The notes below the pieces were generated by a model. It was not told where the DNA came from. It ran no database searches and saw only the letters and a program-made list of their open reading frames with translations. From Candidatus Aminicenantota bacterium (lineage in GTDB: Bacteria > Acidobacteriota > Aminicenantia > Aminicenantales > Aminicenantaceae): a stretch of DNA of 17,446 nt. The stretch spans positions 1 through 17,446 of the forward strand of contig JAUWVG010000006.1 of NCBI GenBank assembly GCA_030617525.1, read 5' to 3'. The position numbers were made by a program, and so were the translations under genes. Below, one piece after another: positions 13,777 to 17,446 of this stretch; position 1 is the stretch's first letter, and every line of letters starts with the position of its first letter.

Positions 13777-15417
13777 ATGAAAAAACAAAAAATTATCCTA
13801 AGTATTTTCTTGTCAGCTATTCTTATTATCGCCACTCTTTCTGTTTATGCAGAAGTTGGACCCACCTACGCCATCGTTCACTGCACCGTTGTCCCTGTGA
13901 GTGGGCCTCCTGTTGAAAATGGAGTGATTATAATCCGTAACGGCTTGATTGAAGCGGTCGGAGTATTTGGAGGCATCACTATTCCAGATGATGCTGAAGT
14001 TATCGAAGCCGGGGAGATGTATGCCTATCCAGGTTTAATCAGCGCACATACAAATTTGCTCCTTGAACCTGCCAGACCTCCTTCCCAAACACAGGGAGAA
14101 GCCTCATCATCTCAACAGCCTGATGAAAAGCCGGGATGGCAGAAAGCTGAGTTAATGGCCTTCGAAAGTTTGCGCATTAAAAAAACCACGATTGAAGATC
14201 TTTATAAGGCCGGGATTACGACTATTCTTGTTGCTCCTGAACAGAATATTTTTGCTGGACAGAGTGTTGTCTTGAATCTTCGAGGAGAGAGTAAAGAGGC
14301 CATGGTTCTGAAACAGCCATTTGGACTCCATGTCAATTTCGTGACCGCACGGGGAGAATACCCTTCAAGCTTAATGGGTACGATGGCTTTGCTTCGGCAG
14401 TCTTTCCTGGATACGGAGCACTATCGTCTCTACAAAGAACAATTTACAAAATCTCCAAGTGGACTCAAAAGACCGGAGTACAATCCATTTCTAGAAAACC
14501 TCTTGCCCTATGTGATCAATAAAAAACCAATTATTTTCAACTGTGCAAATATCGAGGATATAAAGAGGGCCATAAGATTGACTCAGGAGTTTAAACTCAA
14601 CAGCTATATCAGTGGAGCCAATGAAGCTTGGAGAGTTGTTGACTGGATAAAGAAAGCACAGCTTCCTCTTCTTGTTTCGCTCGACACCAGGCCGCCTAAT
14701 ATGAGTAAATACGTGAGACAAGGGGACGCATTAAAAAAAGAGGCCGAGGAAAGCATCTATCCTGCCAATGCCGCAAACCTTTATAAAGACGGAGTGAAAT
14801 TTGCCCTTACTTCATTGGGTCTCTCTAAATCCGCAGATATTCGGAAGAATTTGAGAACGGTTATTAAAGCTGGGTTTCCAGAGGAAGAAGTCCTTAAGGC
14901 TATGACATTATATCCGGCAGAATACCTGGGCATCAAGAATCTTGTTGGAAGTCTTGAACCTGGAAAGATTGCAAATGTCGTTTTAACAACAGGGAAAATA
15001 TTCGATGAAAAAACTGTTGTTCAGAAAATATTTGTAGATGGAATGTTTTTTGAGGTGAAACAACCATCTAAAAAAGCAGAACCTACCTCACTTGACATCT
15101 CCGGAAAGTGGAAGGCTGTCGTTGATAGCTCTATGGGGGCCATGGATATGACGATTGAATTCATCCAGGATGGGAGCAATATAACCGGATCGTTCACATC
15201 TGAGATGGGGAAGTGGGATATTACAGACGGGGTTTTAAGTGGTAATGAACTCACCTTCTCAATTTCAGCCAATATTATGGGAGAATCCATGGCCATGGAA
15301 TTCAGTGGGACAGTTGATGAAGAGTCCCTTGAGGGAGATATATCTGTCCAAGGAGAAAACGCAAAACTAAAGGCTACAAAAATACCGGATGGAGGAGTAG
15401 AGGAGAATTCCCTATGA
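13777..15417 (+). CDS. exported amidohydrolase-superfamily protein with degenerate metal site and beta-rich tail domain
   Basis: A 546-residue protein: signal peptide at about 1-25 (ending VYA-EV), an amidohydrolase fold at ~29-428, and a separate C-terminal domain at ~439-530 (DISGKWKAVVD ... GSNITGSFTSEMGKWDI). That tail resembles small beta-barrel domains attached to secreted hydrolases in Acidobacteriota-type genomes. The usual PGLIDxHxH reads PGLISAHTNL, leaving His91 but Asn93 in place of the second His. The position where relatives have a His before the ADxxDI-like helix reads IIFNCANIEDI, and the SD metal-Asp motif is SLGLSKSADI. It is therefore probably inactive as a metallohydrolase, perhaps a partner subunit. 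EPGKIANVVL is the conserved return to the N-terminal beta-sandwich. ATG follows AAGGAGG at five bases. Its TGA overlaps the next ATG. Confidence 0.82.
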   Translation: MKKQKIILSIFLSAILIIATLSVYAEVGPTYAIVHCTVVPVSGPPVENGVIIIRNGLIEAVGVFGGITIPDDAEVIEAGEMYAYPGLISAHTNLLLEPARPPSQTQGEASSSQQPDEKPGWQKAELMAFESLRIKKTTIEDLYKAGITTILVAPEQNIFAGQSVVLNLRGESKEAMVLKQPFGLHVNFVTARGEYPSSLMGTMALLRQSFLDTEHYRLYKEQFTKSPSGLKRPEYNPFLENLLPYVINKKPIIFNCANIEDIKRAIRLTQEFKLNSYISGANEAWRVVDWIKKAQLPLLVSLDTRPPNMSKYVRQGDALKKEAEESIYPANAANLYKDGVKFALTSLGLSKSADIRKNLRTVIKAGFPEEEVLKAMTLYPAEYLGIKNLVGSLEPGKIANVVLTTGKIFDEKTVVQKIFVDGMFFEVKQPSKKAEPTSLDISGKWKAVVDSSMGAMDMTIEFIQDGSNITGSFTSEMGKWDITDGVLSGNELTFSISANIMGESMAMEFSGTVDEESLEGDISVQGENAKLKATKIPDGGVEENSL

Positions 15418-16736
15418 AAAATAAATGTTTTGTATTAATCGTGTGCTTGTGCCTTTTGGGGCTGATAAACGTCTCTTATGGCCAAGATCTTTTGATAAAA
15501 AATGGAACTATCCTCACTGTGACTCAAGGAGAAATTCCAAACGGTGACATTCTTATCGTGAATGGAGTCATCAAACAGATAGGTAGAGACATTCAGGCTC
15601 CGGAAGGAATCCAGATTGTCGATGCCACAGGAAATTTCATCATTCCGGGAATAATCGATTCTCATTCACATCTTGCACTATCTGGGATAAATGAAGGCAC
15701 TGTGGCCATCACCAGTGAAGTGGATATGAGAGATGTTCTCAATGCCGAAGACACCGGGATTCTTACGGCTCTTTCCGGGGGAGTCACCATGATCCACACT
15801 ATGCACGGAAGTGCCAATCCCATTGCCGGAGAAAACATCGTACTGAAATTGAAATGGGGAAAAACCTCTGAAGATCTGATTGTTCATGAGGCCTATAGAA
15901 CCTTAAAATTTGCATTGGGAGAAAATCCCAAGCGCTCTAGAGCAAGTGGTACCAATACAACCCCACGGTATCCTCAGACAAGAATGGGAGTTAATGCCAT
16001 TATCCGCCGGGAATTCAACAAAGCCAAGAATTATATGGAGCAGTGGGACCGGTATGAAAAATTGAAGGCTATGAAAAAACCTCCCAAGAACCTGATCCCT
16101 CCTCGAAAAGATTTGAGATTAGAGCCCCTTGCTGCCATGCTTCGCGGGGAGATTGTGGCCAGATGTCATGCCTATCAGGCGGATGAGATGATCGAGTTTA
16201 TCAATCTTTCCAAGGAATTCGGTTTCACGATTGCCTGTTTTGAGCATGCATGGGAAGGTTATAAAATTGCCAAGGAAATTGTTGCCAATAATATTGGAAT
16301 CTCAGTTTTTGCCGACAGCTGGGCGTATAAAGTTGAAGCTTCGGAAGGCATTGCTTATAACGCAGGTTTTTGTGCCAATCAGGGTGTGCTTGTATCCATC
16401 AATTCTGACAGCGGTGAGCGGATTCGACGTCTCTTCAACGATGCAGCAAAGACAATGAAATACGGTGGTTTGAGTGAAAACGAAGCCCTGAGACTGATCA
16501 CGATAAATCCTGCTATCCAGCTTGGTGTGGACGATATTGTCGGGAGCCTTGAAGTCGGCAAACACGGGGATATCGCGATTTTCCATGAACATCCTCTAAG
16601 TGTTTATACACGCTGTGAGATGACCATTATTGAAGGTGATATCTATTTCGATCGTGCTTTGTATCTGAAAGAGAGAGAAGAAATGGAGAAAAAAGAGAAA
16701 GAAACCGCAAAGAAGAAAAAAGGAGGAGGACAATGA
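15414..16736 (+). CDS. exported amidohydrolase (imidazolonepropionase-like), metal site intact
   Basis: A 440-residue hydrolase with a signal peptide at about 1-23 (MKNK, hydrophobic run, YG-QD). The metal-dependent amidohydrolase site is complete: PGIIDSHSHL with His84 and His86, ARCHAYQADEM with His252, FEHAWEGYK with His278, and INSDSGE with Asp332. VGSLEVGKHGDIAIF marks the end of the catalytic domain. The C-terminus is a Lys/Glu-rich tail (KEREEMEKKEKETAKKKK). Relatives hydrolyse cyclic amides or C-terminal amino-acid amide/dipeptide bonds; no substrate can be named. The start overlaps the previous stop by four bases (ATGA) and the stop overlaps the next start, so the three proteins are likely made together and act in the periplasm. 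It is the only member of the trio with all ligands, and presumably carries the activity. Confidence 0.88.
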   Translation: MKNKCFVLIVCLCLLGLINVSYGQDLLIKNGTILTVTQGEIPNGDILIVNGVIKQIGRDIQAPEGIQIVDATGNFIIPGIIDSHSHLALSGINEGTVAITSEVDMRDVLNAEDTGILTALSGGVTMIHTMHGSANPIAGENIVLKLKWGKTSEDLIVHEAYRTLKFALGENPKRSRASGTNTTPRYPQTRMGVNAIIRREFNKAKNYMEQWDRYEKLKAMKKPPKNLIPPRKDLRLEPLAAMLRGEIVARCHAYQADEMIEFINLSKEFGFTIACFEHAWEGYKIAKEIVANNIGISVFADSWAYKVEASEGIAYNAGFCANQGVLVSINSDSGERIRRLFNDAAKTMKYGGLSENEALRLITINPAIQLGVDDIVGSLEVGKHGDIAIFHEHPLSVYTRCEMTIIEGDIYFDRALYLKEREEMEKKEKETAKKKKGGGQ

Positions 16737-17446
16737 TGAAACGCACATCCTTCATTTTTTCCCTGCTGCTTGTCTTATTCGTTTTTGTTGGGATGAGTCA
16801 GGAAAAGAGTTCTGAAATCATCGCCATAAAAGATGCAACGATCATCCCTGTTGTTGGACAAAATATTCCATCTGGAACTCTTTTGATAAAAGATGGCTTG
16901 ATAGAAGCCGTTGGACAGGATGTAGACATTCCTTCAGGGGCAAAGATCATCGATGGAAAAGGCCTCTATGCATTTCCTGGTATGATCGACAGCACCTGCA
17001 CCTTGGGTCTTGAAGAGATTGGTTCGGTGAGTGCGACGATTGATGTCAGTGAAACTGGACGAATTAATCCTCAGGTTTTTTCTGTAGAAGCCATCCGTCC
17101 GGATTCCGTGCACATCCCTATTTCAAGATCTAATGGCATTACAACTGCGTTGGTCGTTCCCAAAGGAGGTTTGATTGCCGGAAAAAGTGGTCTCATCCGT
17201 CTTGTTGGCTATACGCCAGACGAACTCGTAATAAAAAGTCCTGTCGCCATGCATATTGAATTTCCGTCCGGACGAAGTTCCCGAAGACGGAGTACATCCT
17301 CGACTCAAGAACAGGCTTCCCGACAGATCACTGAACTCAAGGACCTCTTGAATAAAACCAGATATTATCAGAAACGAAAAGAAGCAGCCAAAAAAGATTC
17401 TCTGCTCGCTCTTCCGGAATTTAACGAAATCTTCGAAAATCTGCTT
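16733..17446 (+). CDS. exported amidohydrolase-superfamily protein, HxH motif lost (3' end outside window)
   Basis: Open for 238 codons to the window edge with no stop. ATG 16733 overlaps the previous TGA, behind a strong AGGAGG; an adjacent second ATG at 16736 is equally possible. The N-terminus is a signal peptide (MKRTSF, hydrophobic run, VGMSQ). The beta-sandwich segment (IIAIKDATIIPV, GTLLIKDGLIEAVGQD) and FPGMIDSTCTLGLEEIGSV follow, the latter being the usual PGxIDxHxH with both His replaced (Thr88, Thr90). NGITTALVVPKGGLIAGKSG at about 138-157 is the next conserved block. From memory, such His-less members commonly sit beside an active amidohydrolase in Acidobacteriota-type genomes. 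The remaining ligands lie outside the window. Confidence 0.82.
   Translation, partial: MMKRTSFIFSLLLVLFVFVGMSQEKSSEIIAIKDATIIPVVGQNIPSGTLLIKDGLIEAVGQDVDIPSGAKIIDGKGLYAFPGMIDSTCTLGLEEIGSVSATIDVSETGRINPQVFSVEAIRPDSVHIPISRSNGITTALVVPKGGLIAGKSGLIRLVGYTPDELVIKSPVAMHIEFPSGRSSRRRSTSSTQEQASRQITELKDLLNKTRYYQKRKEAAKKDSLLALPEFNEIFENLL

Noticed and set aside
13623..13916. 97-codon plus-strand frame before the amidohydrolase operon
   Set aside because: Its first part translates the 8-bp repeat and its end overlaps the signal peptide of the real gene in another frame; no ribosome site.

Overview
The window looks like a chromosomal segment of a Gram-negative, AT-leaning bacterium. Evidence for a Gram-negative envelope is an outer-membrane beta-barrel protein, a Tat-exported enzyme and several signal-peptide hydrolases. 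The tandem exported amidohydrolases, the small beta-rich tail domain on one of them, and the abundance of intergenic repeats remind me of Candidatus Aminicenantes / Acidobacteriota genomes. That placement is an inference from gene style; there is no rRNA or other marker gene.

Layout. The left edge holds the 3' end of a DUF4416 gene (+). It converges on a minus-strand block read from about 5.0 kb down to 0.5 kb: M20 metallopeptidase, class V aminotransferase (SerC-like), D-3-phosphoglycerate dehydrogenase, then, after a repeat-filled gap, a NifS-type cysteine desulfurase. The serC-like/serA pair overlaps by four bases and makes a serine-biosynthesis unit; serine leads to cysteine, the substrate of the desulfurase. 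Diverging from this block on the plus strand are an outer-membrane beta-barrel protein and a membrane-anchored reductive-dehalogenase-family protein. Next comes a two-gene block of PLP enzymes (a Tat-exported isopenicillin-N-epimerase-like protein and a kynureninase), bracketed by two copies of a repeat element. A secreted GH63/MGH1-like glycosidase follows, converging with ubiE/menG (-). The right end is a tightly overlapping operon of three exported amidohydrolase-superfamily proteins, the last cut by the window edge.

The main structure that the genes do not explain is a MITE-like element family. The best copy (10064-10364) has terminal inverted repeats of the form CCTG(A/G)ATTATTCA(T/C), a ~125-bp left module, a ~70-nt imperfect hairpin and a right module. 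A second long copy lies at 7084-7412. A left-module copy lies at about 350-482 (minus), a left-end fragment at 7413-7443, and a right-end remnant at 13554-13591. All three long left ends begin at a stop codon. The right-end remnant appears to supply the Shine-Dalgarno and ATG of ubiE. A second, unrelated repeat consists of four 8-bp units of the TTGAATCC/TCGAACCC type and occurs three times.

Four proteins in the window belong to the class V / fold type I PLP superfamily. Points I find most worth following are the membrane-fused reductive dehalogenase homologue, the exported PLP enzyme next to kynureninase inside a repeat-bracketed cassette, the amidohydrolase triplet in which only the middle member keeps its metal ligands, and capture of a gene start by a repeat end.
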